Shown here piece after piece: positions 39,890-49,330 of a stretch of 64,000 nt of DNA. Source of the DNA: Actinotalea sp. Marseille-Q4924. GTDB taxonomy: Bacteria > Actinomycetota > Actinomycetes > Actinomycetales > Cellulomonadaceae. The notes below the pieces were generated by a model. The model made no database searches and was not told the DNA's origin. It saw only the letters and a list, made by a program, of their open reading frames with translations. The position numbers were made by a program, and so were the translations under genes. Location of the stretch: positions 1,116,001 through 1,180,000 of the forward strand of contig NZ_CAKAKB010000003.1 of assembly GCF_916618755.1 (NCBI RefSeq). Reading direction: 5' to 3'. Within the stretch, counting starts at the first letter, position 1, and each line of letters opens with the position of its first letter.

Positions 39890-40393
39890 GTGCGCGCCCG
39901 TGACGTCCTCACCCTCCTGCTGCGGGCGGCCCGCGCCTCCACGCCCCGGACGACGCGCCGACGCCCGGCCGACGCGCCCGTGCCCGTGCGCGGCGGCGTG
40001 TACCCGGGCGACCACACCGGTCCGCTGCGACCCGTCTACGCCCCCGACCCGGACGGCGAGCCGGACCCGGGCGAGATCGTCTGGACGTGGGTGCCGTTCG
40101 AGGAGGACCACAGCCGGGGCAAGGACCGGCCGGTCCTCGTGGTCGGCCACGACGAGCCGTGGCTGCTGGGTCTCGTGCTCTCCACACGTGACCACGACTC
40201 CCGCCCGGACGGGCGTGGGGAGTCGTGGCTGGACCTGGGAACCGGCGACTGGGACGCCCGGCGCAGGCCCAGCGAGGTCCGCCTCGACCGGGTCGTCCGG
40301 GTCGACCCGGCGGCCGTCCGTCGGGAGGGGGCCGTCCTGGACCGGCGGCGCTTCGACGCGGTCGCCGCCGCCCTGCGCGACCTGCGTCGCTGA
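39890..40393 (+). CDS. Solo PemK/MazF-like protein
   Basis: A 167-residue protein. An N-terminal basic stretch precedes a PemK-fold segment: [26 protein letters not shown] matches the strand-loop of MazF/PemK toxins, and [12 protein letters not shown] the later strand. No antitoxin gene is adjacent (lepA is divergent, rpsT follows), so a toxin role is doubtful. TAGGGT lies exactly 6 nt before the GTG (39890), implying a leaderless transcript. Confidence 0.78.
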   Translation: MRARDVLTLLLRAARASTPRTTRRRPADAPVPVRGGVYPGDHTGPLRPVYAPDPDGEPDPGEIVWTWVPFEEDHSRGKDRPVLVVGHDEPWLLGLVLSTRDHDSRPDGRGESWLDLGTGDWDARRRPSEVRLDRVVRVDPAAVRREGAVLDRRRFDAVAAALRDLRR

Positions 40394-40447
40394 GCACCGG
40401 GCGTCCCGGCCCGCGGCGGCCCCGTCGGGGCGCACGTCGGCGGCTGG

Positions 40448-40453
40448 TAGACT
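40448..40453 (+). promoter_or_regulatory. Candidate -10 of rpsT
   Basis: TAGACT lies 142 bp before the rpsT start, which would give a 5' leader of about 135 nt that could carry S20 autoregulation. No good -35 is visible. Confidence 0.4.
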
Positions 40454-40594
40454 CGTGGGTCGCGTGTCCGCCCAGGTCGGCGGGCACTGGTCCAGAACCT
40501 CTCCGAGGGTGTCCCCACGCCCCAGTCCCGGTGCTGGACGCGCCCTCTACGACCTGTCAGATCGCTTCGGCGAAACCAGAAGAGAGTCCTGAAC

Positions 40595-40855
40595 GTGGCG
40601 AACATCAAGTCCCAGATCAAGCGGATCCGAACCAACGAGATCGCCCGCCTGCGCAACAAGGCCGTGAAGTCGGAGCTGAAGACGCACGTCCGTCGCGTCC
40701 GCGAGGCCGTGGCGGCCGGCGACAAGGAGGCGGCTGCTGCCGCCCTCCGCAGCGCCACCACCAAGCTCGACAAGGCCGCGAGCAAGGGCGTCATCCACGC
40801 GAACCAGGCCGCGAACCGCAAGTCGGCGCTCGCCAAGCAGGTCGCGTCCCTCTGA
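40595..40855 (+). CDS. rpsT: 30S ribosomal protein S20
   Basis: An 86-residue basic helical protein ([39 protein letters not shown]) that binds 16S rRNA. Full family length. Start GTG (40595). It is followed by a strong hairpin, so it is monocistronic. Confidence 0.96.
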   Translation: MANIKSQIKRIRTNEIARLRNKAVKSELKTHVRRVREAVAAGDKEAAAAALRSATTKLDKAASKGVIHANQAANRKSALAKQVASL

Positions 40856-40892
40856 GCAGTCGCGCTCGACCGCACGCGGGTCGAGCACCGAG

Positions 40893-40934
40893 ATGACGAA
40901 GGGCGTCACCCCTCGGGGTGACGCCCTTCGTCAT
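40893..40934. terminator. Strong terminator after rpsT
   Basis: A near-perfect stem of about 18 bp (40893-40911 with 40916-40934; ATGACGAAGGGCGTCACC and its complement) with a very short loop. It separates the convergent rpsT and the XRE-TPR regulator and can serve both. Confidence 0.92.
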
Positions 40935-40950
40935 GCGCCCTCGAGGCAGG

Positions 40951-42321
40951 TCAGGACGCGGTGCTCGCCCGGCCGCGGCTCTCCCCGCTCCGCGTGCCCT
41001 GGTCCGCCGAGCCGTGCGGCACGACGACGGGGAACGTCGTCGAGCGGATGCCGGCGTCCGCCAGGGCCTGGTCGTACGCGCCGAGCGCACCGGGGAGGTC
41101 CCCGTGCTCGAGCAGCCGGTCCCCGATCGAGCGCCACACGGCTGCCGCCTCGCGCGCCGCCGTCATGAGGCCCAGCATCTGCGCCGCCCACTGGTAGGTC
41201 TCCAGAGCGCGCGGCACGTCGCCCTGCGCGGCGAGGGCATCCCCGAGGAGGATGCGTCCGTTGCACGTGTCGAGCACGGCCTGGTCGTCCAGCAGGGCCA
41301 GACCCGACCGCGCCTCCTCCTCCGCCCGTCGCGCGTCACCCTTCATCAGGTGGGCCCGCCCGACCTCGAAGGCGCACCGGGCCCGCTCCGGCTCCGACCC
41401 CACCAGGGCGAGGGCCTGACCCGCCTGCGCGAGCTGGACGAGCGCGCCCTCGGGGTCGACCGGCTCGCACCGCAGGAGCAGCCAGCCGTAGTGCAGGCGA
41501 AGGCGCGGGAGGTCGCGGCTCACGGCGCCCTCGCTCAGGTAGGCGAGCGCACGCTCGGTGAGACGGCGGGCCTCGACGTAGTCGCCGCGCGCCTCCGCGA
41601 CCAGCGAGGCGTTCCAGTAGATCGAGCCGCGCCCGCGGAGCGTCCCCTTCGCCTCGGCGAGCGAGATGAGCTCGGCCGCGCGGTGGGTGGCGTAGAGCAG
41701 GTCCCCGCGCTCGTAGTACGACCACAGGATGGTCGCGGCGAGCCGCAGGTGCTCGTCCGAGCCCGCGATGCCACCGGCCTCGACCTCACGCAGGACACCC
41801 TCGCCCAGCTCGACGCTGCGGCCGAGGTCGCCCGCCTCGTGGTACGCCGCGACGAGGTCGTTGCCCAGCGCCGCCGCCTCGAGCCAGCGTCGCTCGTCCC
41901 GCGCCCGCGCGAGCAGCGGCTCGAGCACCGCCACGGCCTCGTTGAGCTCGCCGAGCGCCTCGTGCGCCTGGGCGAGCGCGCCCAGGGCGTCCGCGTGGTG
42001 GCGCGGCGCGATCGTGCCCAGGTCCAGCGCCAGGAGCCGCTCCTTGGCCTCCTGCGGTGAGCCGTTGGCCAGTGCCAGACGCGCGAAGCCGATCTCCAGC
42101 CGCGCCCTCTCCTCGCTCGGGGCCTTGTCCCCGTGGCGGAGGAACTCCGCCGTGGTGCCGAGGCGCTGCGCCAGGACCGCCAGGGCGCTGTCGGTCGGGA
42201 CCCGCCGACCGGCCTCGATGAGCGAGATGTAGCTCGGGGAGAAGTCGCCTCCCGCCAGGGACGTCTGGGAGAGCCCGGCCCGGATGCGCTCGGACCGGAG
42301 CCGCTCGGATAGTTCTGTCAC
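40951..42321 (-). CDS. XRE-HTH/TPR regulator (RRNPP-like)
   Basis: A 456-residue cytoplasmic protein. Residues about 4-62 form an XRE helix-turn-helix (RLRSERIRAGLSQTSLAGG, SPSYISLIEAGRRVPT). Residues about 70-430 are a run of TPR-type helical pairs (ALGALAQAHEALGELNEAVAV; ALETYQWAAQM), the layout of Rgg/PlcR/Rap-type peptide sensors. The start GTG (42321) has no ribosome site; TAGAGT lies 8 nt upstream, suggesting leaderless translation. A small exported peptide gene lies 148 bp upstream on the same strand and shares a palindrome with this promoter. Peptide sensing is inferred. Confidence 0.85.
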   Translation of the reverse strand: MTELSERLRSERIRAGLSQTSLAGGDFSPSYISLIEAGRRVPTDSALAVLAQRLGTTAEFLRHGDKAPSEERARLEIGFARLALANGSPQEAKERLLALDLGTIAPRHHADALGALAQAHEALGELNEAVAVLEPLLARARDERRWLEAAALGNDLVAAYHEAGDLGRSVELGEGVLREVEAGGIAGSDEHLRLAATILWSYYERGDLLYATHRAAELISLAEAKGTLRGRGSIYWNASLVAEARGDYVEARRLTERALAYLSEGAVSRDLPRLRLHYGWLLLRCEPVDPEGALVQLAQAGQALALVGSEPERARCAFEVGRAHLMKGDARRAEEEARSGLALLDDQAVLDTCNGRILLGDALAAQGDVPRALETYQWAAQMLGLMTAAREAAAVWRSIGDRLLEHGDLPGALGAYDQALADAGIRSTTFPVVVPHGSADQGTRSGESRGRASTAS

Positions 42322-42326
42322 AGTAG

Positions 42327-42343
42327 GTCACTCTATTCGTGAC
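42327..42343. promoter_or_regulatory. Palindrome GTCAC-N7-GTGAC over the regulator promoter
   Basis: GTCACTCTATTCGTGAC overlaps the likely -10 (TAGAGT on the minus strand) just upstream of the regulator start. The same GTCAY-N7-RTGAC layout recurs at the peptide promoter (42632-42648). A further GTCAC half lies in the start region (42317-42321). Likely operator for autoregulation (inferred). Confidence 0.65.
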
Positions 42344-42469
42344 TCGGGGAGCCCTGCAGGAAGGAAGTGTGCCACGAGCGGGTGAAACTTCATCCATCTC
42401 CTGGCTCGGGGCCGGCCTCGCACCGCGGCGGGCCCGCACGGAGGTCCCGGCATGCCGCCGGGACGGCGG

Positions 42470-42604
42470 TCAGTTCTTGCAGCAGCCCGTGCTGCCGATC
42501 GACATCACGCCGGCCGCAGGGAGGAGCTCCACCGCCGGCGCGACGCCGACGAGGAGCCCCACGCTGACGACGGCGGCCGCGGCTGCGCGCAGGGTCCGCT
42601 TCAT
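42470..42604 (-). CDS. Small exported peptide (44 aa), candidate signalling pheromone
   Basis: ATG (42604) to TGA (42470). KR at positions 2-3, then an Ala/Val/Leu-rich helix (TLRAAAAAVVSVGLLVGVA) ending APA, a signal-peptidase-I-like site near residue 24. The remainder is about 20 residues, ending GVMSIGSTGCCKN with a Cys-Cys pair. GAGGAG precedes the ATG at good spacing and a TTGGCG-N17-CATAGT promoter precedes that. It is directly upstream of the TPR regulator. I recognise no family. Alternatives: a small membrane or Cys-modified peptide unrelated to signalling. Confidence 0.65.
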   Translation of the reverse strand: MKRTLRAAAAAVVSVGLLVGVAPAVELLPAAGVMSIGSTGCCKN

Positions 42605-42631
42605 GACTGGTCTCCTCACGACGGTGTGCCG

Positions 42632-42669
42632 GTCATGCCGACTATGACACGCCGTCCGGCGGACGCCAA
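42632..42669 (-). promoter_or_regulatory. Peptide-gene promoter with palindrome GTCAT-N7-ATGAC
   Basis: Reading on the minus strand: -35 TTGGCG (42669-42664), 17-bp spacer, -10 CATAGT (42646-42641). The palindrome GTCATGCCGACTATGAC (42632-42648) overlaps the -10 and mirrors the one at 42327-42343. Confidence 0.7.
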
Positions 42670-42691
42670 CCGGGGACCCGCACCGGCCTCC

Positions 42692-43705
42692 TCACCCGTG
42701 GGCTGCGGCCACGACCAGGACGGCGCGCTCGACGGCGAACACGGGGTCCCGCCCGGCGCCCTTGACCTCGGCGTCCGCCCGCGCCACCGCCGAGATGGCG
42801 GCGGCCAGCCCCTCCGGCGTCCAGCCCCGCAGCTCCCGGCGGGCCTTGTCGACCTGCCAGGGCGCGAGGCCGAGGTCCCGGGCAGGGTCGAGCCCACGCC
42901 CTCGTGCGGCCGCGACCTTGGCCAGCGTGCGGAGCTTGGCGGCGAGTGCGGCCACCAGCGGCACGGGGTCGGTGCCGGTCGCGACGGCATGACGCAGCAG
43001 GGCCACCGCCTCCCCGGACCTGCCCTCGACCGCGGCGTCGGCCACGCGGAAGCCCGTCGCCTCCACCCGTCCACCGTGGTACCGCGCGACGACGTCGGCA
43101 GTGACGACGCCGCTCGTGTCGGCGACGATCTGCTGGCAGGCGGCCGCGAGCTCGCGCAGGTCGTTCCCGCACGCCTCGACGAGCGCCCGCACCGCGGCCG
43201 GCTCGGCGCGCCGCCGCGCCCGGCGCAGCTCGGCCGTGACGAAGGCGACCTTGTCCGCGTCGCGCTTCACCGGGTCGCACCGCACGACGACCGCGCCGGC
43301 CGCGCGGACCGCGTCGAGCGCTCGCCTTCCCCGCTGTCCTCCACCGTGCACCAGCACGAGGACGACGTCGGTGCCGGGGTCCTCGAGGTGGCCGATCAGG
43401 TCCGCGAACAGCTCGTCCGTCCCCGCCTGCACGTTCTCGATCACGACGACCCGCCGCTCCTCGAACAGGGACGGGCTCGCGACCACCCTCAGCCGGCCGG
43501 CCTCGTACGCCGCGGCGTCGAGGCGTGTGACCTCCACCTCCGGCTCCACCTCGCGCGCACGCGCCACCACGCGCTCCACCGCACGTTCGGCGAGCACGGT
43601 CTCGGCGCCGCTGACGAGGACGAGCGGCGCCGGTTCCACCTCGTCCCAGCCGATCTCCGGGGTCGATCCGGACGGGGCGGTGCGGCGTGCCGGTGGCATG
43701 CGCAC
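42692..43705 (-). CDS. holA: DNA polymerase III delta subunit
   Basis: A 337-residue clamp-loader subunit. AAA+-like N-terminus without Walker A (APLVLVSGAETVLAERAVER), FEERRVVVIENV, and the C-terminal collar domain (VPLVAALAAKLRTLAKVAAARGRG; LAPWQVDKARRELRGW). It loads the beta clamp. Start GTG 43705 or ATG 43699. The comEA-comEC-holA order is common in bacteria. Confidence 0.9.
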   Translation of the reverse strand: MRMPPARRTAPSGSTPEIGWDEVEPAPLVLVSGAETVLAERAVERVVARAREVEPEVEVTRLDAAAYEAGRLRVVASPSLFEERRVVVIENVQAGTDELFADLIGHLEDPGTDVVLVLVHGGGQRGRRALDAVRAAGAVVVRCDPVKRDADKVAFVTAELRRARRRAEPAAVRALVEACGNDLRELAAACQQIVADTSGVVTADVVARYHGGRVEATGFRVADAAVEGRSGEAVALLRHAVATGTDPVPLVAALAAKLRTLAKVAAARGRGLDPARDLGLAPWQVDKARRELRGWTPEGLAAAISAVARADAEVKGAGRDPVFAVERAVLVVAAAHG

Positions 43706-43730
43706 AGCCTGCCACGCGCGTCGGACACGA

Positions 43731-43767
43731 CGGCCCCACCGGGCGGCCCGACCGCGAGGTGGGGCCG
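43731..43767. terminator. Hairpin between comEC and holA
   Basis: CGGCCCCACC (43731-43740) pairs with GGTGGGGCCG (43758-43767). A competing pairing GGGCGGCCC with GGGCCGCCC (43741-43770) is possible. It may terminate comEC transcription partly before holA. Confidence 0.55.
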
Positions 43768-43772
43768 CCCGC

Positions 43773-45266
43773 TCACCGGTCGACGGGCCGGCGCTGACGC
43801 AGCAGGACGGTCACCGCGACGGTCACGACGAGTGCGAGGGCGGCGGCACCGGGCCACCCCGGGACCCACCGGAGCCGTGCGCCGGGCAGGCCTGCCGCGG
43901 TCCGGGCGACGACGCCGACCCAGGCGGCCGGGACGGCCGCGAGCCGCGCCACGACCTCGGCCACCTCCGGCAGGGACGGCGCGAGCACCGTCGCGAGGAG
44001 CCCGAGCAGCGTGGCGGGCAGCAGCGCAGGGGCGGCGAGGACGTTGGCGGGAACGGCGTACGTCGTCACCACCGGGTCGAGGAGGACGAGCACGGGCGCG
44101 CACGCCAGCTGCGCCGCGAGCGGGACCGCGACCAGCGTCGCGGCCGACCGCGGCACCCCGGCGGGACGTCGGGAGACCAGCGCGGGGGCGAGCAGCACGA
44201 TCGCGGCGGTGGCGGCGACGGAGAGGACGAACCCGTACGACCGCGACAGCCAGGGGTCCACGAGCAGCAGCACGGTCGCACCGGCCGCGAGAGCCGGGAC
44301 GGCCCGAGACGGACGGCGCAGCACCGGGGCGAGGACCCACGCCGCGGCCGCCGCCGCGGCCCGCGTCACGCTGGCGCCGCCGTGCACCAGGTGGACGAAC
44401 GCCAGTGCGGTGGCGGCGAGGACCGCGGCCCGCGCGACCGGTGGCGCCCGCAGGACGCCGAGCAGCCCGAGCACCGTCACGGCGAGGACGGCGAAGTGCG
44501 CGCCGGAGACCGCGGTGACGTGCGTGAGCCCGGCGTCCCGCATCGCCTGGCGGAGGTCGTCCGGGAGGTCCTGGGTCGCGCCGACGGCGGACCCACGGAC
44601 GAGGGCGCGGTGGTCCGGGGGCAGGTCCGCCGTGACGTGGCGCAGGTCGCGACGAAAGGTCTCGACGACGGCTGCTCCCCCACCGGCGGGCTCGGTCGTC
44701 CCGGGCGGACCCGTGGCGTGGAGGTCGGCGACCGCCTCGCCGCCACGGGGCACGCGGGCGAGGCGGCCGTCCGCCCGCACGGTCGACCCGTGCCGGGCTC
44801 CGTCCCATCCCGGCCCGCCGGTGACGACGACGACGGCCGCGGACCCGCCGGAGAGGTGGGGGGCGTGGACGTGCCCGACGCGCAGGCGTACCCGGTACCG
44901 CTCGCCCCACCGCCCCACGGGGACCGGGTCGCCGACGACCCGCCCGGTGACGGTGGCGTGCGCCTGCTCGTCCGCCAGCGCGACGAGCGGCCCCGCCTCC
45001 CGGACGGCCACCTGCACGGAGGTCACGGCGCACGCCAGGGCCGCCGCCGCGCACGCGAGGGCCACGGTGACCCCGACGTGGTCCGCGCCCACCCGCGCCC
45101 CGACCGCCCGCCGCAGCGCGGTCGCGACGACCGCACCGGTGCCCGCGAGGACGGCCGCCACCGCGAGCGCGCCCCGGGCATCCAGACCGACGGCGACGAA
45201 GCAGGCGGCCCAGGTGAGCAGCGCTGCGGGTACGAGGCGCAGGTCCGAGCCCTGGACGACCGTCAC
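43773..45266 (-). CDS. comEC: ComEC/Rec2 competence channel protein, without lactamase domain
   Basis: A 497-residue protein. N-terminal spans, an extracytoplasmic OB-like region (HATVTGRVVGDPVPVGRWGERYRV), and the Competence domain (LPDDLRQAMRDAGLTHVTAVSGAHFAVLAVTVLGLLG) with about seven more spans. It ends after the last helix; the metallo-beta-lactamase domain usual at the C-terminus of full-length ComEC is absent. It would pass single-stranded DNA inward. The start GTG overlaps the comEA stop. Confidence 0.88.
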   Translation of the reverse strand: MTVVQGSDLRLVPAALLTWAACFVAVGLDARGALAVAAVLAGTGAVVATALRRAVGARVGADHVGVTVALACAAAALACAVTSVQVAVREAGPLVALADEQAHATVTGRVVGDPVPVGRWGERYRVRLRVGHVHAPHLSGGSAAVVVVTGGPGWDGARHGSTVRADGRLARVPRGGEAVADLHATGPPGTTEPAGGGAAVVETFRRDLRHVTADLPPDHRALVRGSAVGATQDLPDDLRQAMRDAGLTHVTAVSGAHFAVLAVTVLGLLGVLRAPPVARAAVLAATALAFVHLVHGGASVTRAAAAAAAWVLAPVLRRPSRAVPALAAGATVLLLVDPWLSRSYGFVLSVAATAAIVLLAPALVSRRPAGVPRSAATLVAVPLAAQLACAPVLVLLDPVVTTYAVPANVLAAPALLPATLLGLLATVLAPSLPEVAEVVARLAAVPAAWVGVVARTAAGLPGARLRWVPGWPGAAALALVVTVAVTVLLRQRRPVDR

Positions 45267-46222
45267 GTCGTCACGAGCTCCCGCAGGTCGCCCAGGAGTG
45301 AGGGGCCCACACCGCGCACCCGCTGGAGGTCCTCCACCGATGCGAAGGCGCCGTGCTGCTCGCGGTGCTCCACGATCCGTGCGGCGAGGACGGGTCCGAT
45401 CCCCGGCAGCGCCTCGAGGTCGGCGACGGTCGCCCGGTTGAGATCCACGCGCCCGCCCGCCGCGCCGGAGCCCGCCGCAGCCGGCGCCGAGGCGGCATCC
45501 GGCACGACGACCTCGCCCGGTCGCGGGACGACGACCTGCTCCCCGTCGACGACGGCGCGCGCCAGGTTGAGGCCGGAGAGGTCCGCCTCGGACGTGGCCC
45601 CGCCGGCTGCGGCCACGGCGTCGACGACACGCGCCCCCGCGGGAAGCTCCACCACGCCGGGCGCGTGCACCCGCCCCACGACGTGGACGAGGACCACCGC
45701 AGCCCCCTCGCCGGCCGGCGCCTCCGCGGGCGGAACCCCGGCGGCCGGCCCGCCCTCGACCGACCCTCCCCCGGCCGACGAGCCGGTGCTCTGCTCTCCC
45801 CCGGCGTCGGCCCCCGGCGCCGGGACCGCGCCGTCGCGCGAGGTGGGCGGCGCGGGCACGACCGGCTCGGCGAGGACCACGGTCGCCGGCCCGCCGAGGA
45901 GGGTGTGGACGACCACGCCCGCGCCCACGAGGCTCAGCGCGCCGGCGACGAGCAGGGCGGTCCGTGCGCTCGTCCCCCACCGCACCGGCCCCGACGTCGT
46001 CGGGTGCTCCAGCGGGTGCCCGTAGGTCGCGGCGTACGCGGAGGTCGCCGCAGCCAGCGCCCGGTCGCGCACGGCCGTCGCGTCGCCGTGCGTCGTCGGG
46101 CGCTCGTGCGGGGTCTCCCCCGCCGGGCCGGCGTGCCCGTCCGCGGCGTCGTCGGCCCGTGCCATAGGCGGACCGGCTGCCAGGCCGACCAGGCGGTCCT
46201 GGGGGCTGCGGTCGGTCGGCAC
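45263..46222 (-). CDS. comEA: ComEA-type DNA-binding protein (SLBB + HhH)
   Basis: A 319-residue protein. Cytoplasmic N-terminus, one membrane helix (around residues 88-110), Gly/Ala/Pro-rich linker, SLBB domain (VVLVHVVGRVHAPGVVELPAG), and helix-hairpin-helix pair (VDLNRATVADLEALPGIGPVLAARIVEHRE). It binds incoming DNA outside the membrane for ComEC. TAGCGT lies exactly 6 nt before the GTG (46222), so it is probably leaderless. Confidence 0.9.
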   Translation of the reverse strand: MPTDRSPQDRLVGLAAGPPMARADDAADGHAGPAGETPHERPTTHGDATAVRDRALAAATSAYAATYGHPLEHPTTSGPVRWGTSARTALLVAGALSLVGAGVVVHTLLGGPATVVLAEPVVPAPPTSRDGAVPAPGADAGGEQSTGSSAGGGSVEGGPAAGVPPAEAPAGEGAAVVLVHVVGRVHAPGVVELPAGARVVDAVAAAGGATSEADLSGLNLARAVVDGEQVVVPRPGEVVVPDAASAPAAAGSGAAGGRVDLNRATVADLEALPGIGPVLAARIVEHREQHGAFASVEDLQRVRGVGPSLLGDLRELVTT

Positions 46223-46317
46223 GTCCGGACGCTAGGCACGACCGTCGGGCTCCGGGCGGCCATGCCGTCGTCCCTGGGGACGGTGGCACGGCCCCCGGGG
46301 TCTGGGGATCCTCCCGG

Positions 46318-49218
46318 TCAGGCGGGGACGACGTTGACCAGGCGCGGCGCACGCACGACCACCGTGCGCACGTCGCGGCCGGCGAGGGCGCGCTGCGCGC
46401 CCGCCGTGGCGAGGGCGCGCTCGCGCAGGTCGTCCTCGGCGATGTCCGCGGGCACCTCGATGCGGTCGCGGACCTTGCCCTGGACCTGGACCACGCAGGT
46501 CACGGTCTCCTCGACGAGGTACCTCGGGTCGGCCTCGGGGAACGGCTCGCGTGCGAGGCTCGCGGCGTGCCCGAGCCTCGACCACAGCTCCTCGGCGATG
46601 TGGGGCGCGATCGGCGCGACCATGAGGACGAGCGCCTCGGCGACCGCCCGCGGCACCTCGTCCAGCGACGTCAGGTGGTTGTTGAGCACGATGAGCCGGG
46701 CGACCGCGGTGTTGAACCGCATGCCCTCCATCTCGGTGCGGACGTCGGCGATCGTCCGGTGCAGGACGCGCCGCGTCTCCTCGTCCGGCTCGACGTCCGC
46801 CACGACGGTCCGACCCGTCGTCTCGTCGACGACGTTCCGCCACAGCCGCTGCAGGAAGCGCTGCGAGCCGACGACGGCCCGCGTCTCCCAGGGCCGCGAC
46901 AGGTCCAGCGGGCCCATCGACATCTCGTACACGCGGAAGGTGTCGGCGCCGTACGCCTCGTACATGTCGTCCGGCGTCACGACGTTCTTCAGCGACTTGC
47001 CCATCTTCCCGTACTCGCGCTGCACCTCCTGGCCGCGCCAGGTCCAGCGGACGGCGCCGTCCGGCGCGGTCTCCTCCTCGACCTCGCCCGCCGGCACGTA
47101 CTGGCCGCGGTCGTCGACGTAGGCGTACGCCTGGATGTAGCCCTGGTTGAACAGGCGGTGGAACGGCTCGCGGCTGGACACGTGACCCAGGTCGTGCAGC
47201 ACCTTGTGCCAGAAGCGCGCGTACAGCAGGTGGAGCACGGCGTGCTCGACGCCACCGACGTAGAGGTCGACGCCACCGGCGACTCCCACGGTCCCGTTGT
47301 GGCCCGGGCCCATCCAGTACCGCTCCAGGTCCGGGTCGACGACGACGTCCCGGCGCCCCGGGTCGAGGTAGTTGAGGTAGTACCAGCACGACCCGGCCCA
47401 GTTGGGCATGGTGTTGGTGTCGCGGCGGTACTCCTTCGGCCCGTCGCCGAGGTCCAGCGTGACCCGCACCCAGTCCTCGTTCCGCCCGAGCGGCGGCTCC
47501 GGCGTCGAGTGGGCGTCCTGCGGGTCGTAGGTGCGCGGTGAGTAGTCCGGGACGTCCGGCAGGTCGACCGGAAGGAGGCTCTCGGGCACGCCGACGGGCA
47601 GGTCGTGCTCGTCGTAGACGATCGGGAACGGCTCGCCCCAGTAGCGCTGCCGGCTGAACAGCCAGTCGCGCAGGCGGTACGTCACCGTGCCGGTGCCGTA
47701 ACCCTCGTCCTCCAACCAGGTGATCATGCGGCTCTTCGCGGTGGGCACGTCCAGCCCGTCGAGCGACAGCAGGTCGCTGGAGGAGCTCACGACGACGCCG
47801 TCGCCGGTCCACGCCCCCTCGTGACCCTCGGGCGGCTGCACCGTGTGCACCACGGGCAGCTCGTAGGCCTGCGCGAAGGCGAAGTCACGCTCGTCACCCC
47901 CCGGGACGGCCATGATCGCGCCGGTGCCGTAACCCGTGAGCACGTAGTCCGCGGTGAACACGGGGATCAGCTCGTGGTTGACCGGGTTGATGGCGAGGTG
48001 CCCCGTGAAGACGCCCGTCTTGCGGCCCGCGTCCGCCTGCCGCTCGACCGCCGACTTCGCGGCCGCCTCGACGCGGTACGCCGCGACGGCGGCGGTCGGG
48101 TGGTCGTGCCCGCCGGTCCACGCGCGGTGGGTGCCGTCGGGCCACTCTTGCGGCACCTCGTCCAGCAAGGGGTGCTCCGGCGCGACCACCATGAACGTCG
48201 CGCCGAACAGCGTGTCGGGACGCGTGGTGAACACCTCGACCGCGGCGCCGCCGATGACGTCGAACGTGACGCGCGCACCCTCCGAGCGACCGATCCAGTT
48301 GCGCTGCATGGCGCGGACCTTCTCGGGCCAGTCGATGAGGTCCAGGTCCTCGGCGAGACGGTCCGCGTAGGCGGTGATCCGCATGTTCCACTGCCGCAGG
48401 TTGCGCTTGAAGACGGGGTAGTTGCCCCGCTCCGAGCGACCGTCGACCGTGACCTCCTCGTTCGCCAGCACCGTGCCCAGGCCGGGGCACCAGTTGACCG
48501 GGGTCTCGGAGACGTACGCCAGGCGCTGCGCGTCGACGACGCGGCGGCGCTCCACGGCGTCCAGGTCCGACCACGGCCGCCCGGACCACTCCTCGGGCAG
48601 GGCTCGCTCCCCCGCCTCGTAGCCGGCGACCAGGTCCGCGACGTGGCGGGCCCGCCCGCGACCCCCGTCGGGCCGCTCGGCGTCGGCGTCGTACCACGCG
48701 TCGAAGATCTGCAGGAAGATCCACTGGGTCCAGCGCACGTAGTCGCTGTCGGTCGTCGCGAACGTGCGGCGGGGGTCGTGCGCGAGGCCCAGACGCCGCA
48801 GCTGGCGGCGCATGTTCGCGATGTTCGCCTCGGTCGTGACCCGCGGGTGCTGGCCGGTCTGGACGGCGTACTGCTCGGCGGGCAGGCCGAAGGCGTCGTA
48901 CCCCAGGGCGTGCAGGACGTTGTCGCCGCACATGCGGCGGTGCCGCCCCACGACGTCCGTCGCGATGTAGCCCAGGGGGTGCCCCACGTGCAGCCCCGCT
49001 CCCGAGGGGTACGGGAACATGTCCATGATGAAGAAGGACGAGCCGCCCGCGGCGACGCCCTCGCCCGCGAGACCTCCGCTCGGGTTGGGCGTGTGGAAGG
49101 TCCCCTCGGCGTCCCACCTGTCCTGCCACCGCTGCTCGATCTCGGCGGCGAGCTCGGCGGTGTAGCGGAAGGGCGTCTCGGTCGGGCGGTCGGTGCGTGC
49201 GGCGTCCTGCGTGGTCAC
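46318..49218 (-). CDS. leuS: Leucyl-tRNA synthetase
   Basis: A 966-residue class I synthetase. HIGH motif as HVGH in [16 protein letters not shown], editing domain ([37 protein letters not shown]), KMSKS as KMGKS in [12 protein letters not shown], and anticodon and C-terminal domains ending [14 protein letters not shown] lies exactly 6 nt before the GTG (49218); a leaderless start is likely. Confidence 0.96.
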   Translation of the reverse strand: MTTQDAARTDRPTETPFRYTAELAAEIEQRWQDRWDAEGTFHTPNPSGGLAGEGVAAGGSSFFIMDMFPYPSGAGLHVGHPLGYIATDVVGRHRRMCGDNVLHALGYDAFGLPAEQYAVQTGQHPRVTTEANIANMRRQLRRLGLAHDPRRTFATTDSDYVRWTQWIFLQIFDAWYDADAERPDGGRGRARHVADLVAGYEAGERALPEEWSGRPWSDLDAVERRRVVDAQRLAYVSETPVNWCPGLGTVLANEEVTVDGRSERGNYPVFKRNLRQWNMRITAYADRLAEDLDLIDWPEKVRAMQRNWIGRSEGARVTFDVIGGAAVEVFTTRPDTLFGATFMVVAPEHPLLDEVPQEWPDGTHRAWTGGHDHPTAAVAAYRVEAAAKSAVERQADAGRKTGVFTGHLAINPVNHELIPVFTADYVLTGYGTGAIMAVPGGDERDFAFAQAYELPVVHTVQPPEGHEGAWTGDGVVVSSSSDLLSLDGLDVPTAKSRMITWLEDEGYGTGTVTYRLRDWLFSRQRYWGEPFPIVYDEHDLPVGVPESLLPVDLPDVPDYSPRTYDPQDAHSTPEPPLGRNEDWVRVTLDLGDGPKEYRRDTNTMPNWAGSCWYYLNYLDPGRRDVVVDPDLERYWMGPGHNGTVGVAGGVDLYVGGVEHAVLHLLYARFWHKVLHDLGHVSSREPFHRLFNQGYIQAYAYVDDRGQYVPAGEVEEETAPDGAVRWTWRGQEVQREYGKMGKSLKNVVTPDDMYEAYGADTFRVYEMSMGPLDLSRPWETRAVVGSQRFLQRLWRNVVDETTGRTVVADVEPDEETRRVLHRTIADVRTEMEGMRFNTAVARLIVLNNHLTSLDEVPRAVAEALVLMVAPIAPHIAEELWSRLGHAASLAREPFPEADPRYLVEETVTCVVQVQGKVRDRIEVPADIAEDDLRERALATAGAQRALAGRDVRTVVVRAPRLVNVVPA

Positions 49219-49330
49219 CGCGCCAGGCTACTGCCGCAGGTGACGGGCGGGACGACGCATTTCGCCGGGGCGACACCCGGCGGACGCCCGGTCACGCGGG
49301 GCGGCGACCCGGTGCTCGTACGCTCACCCC

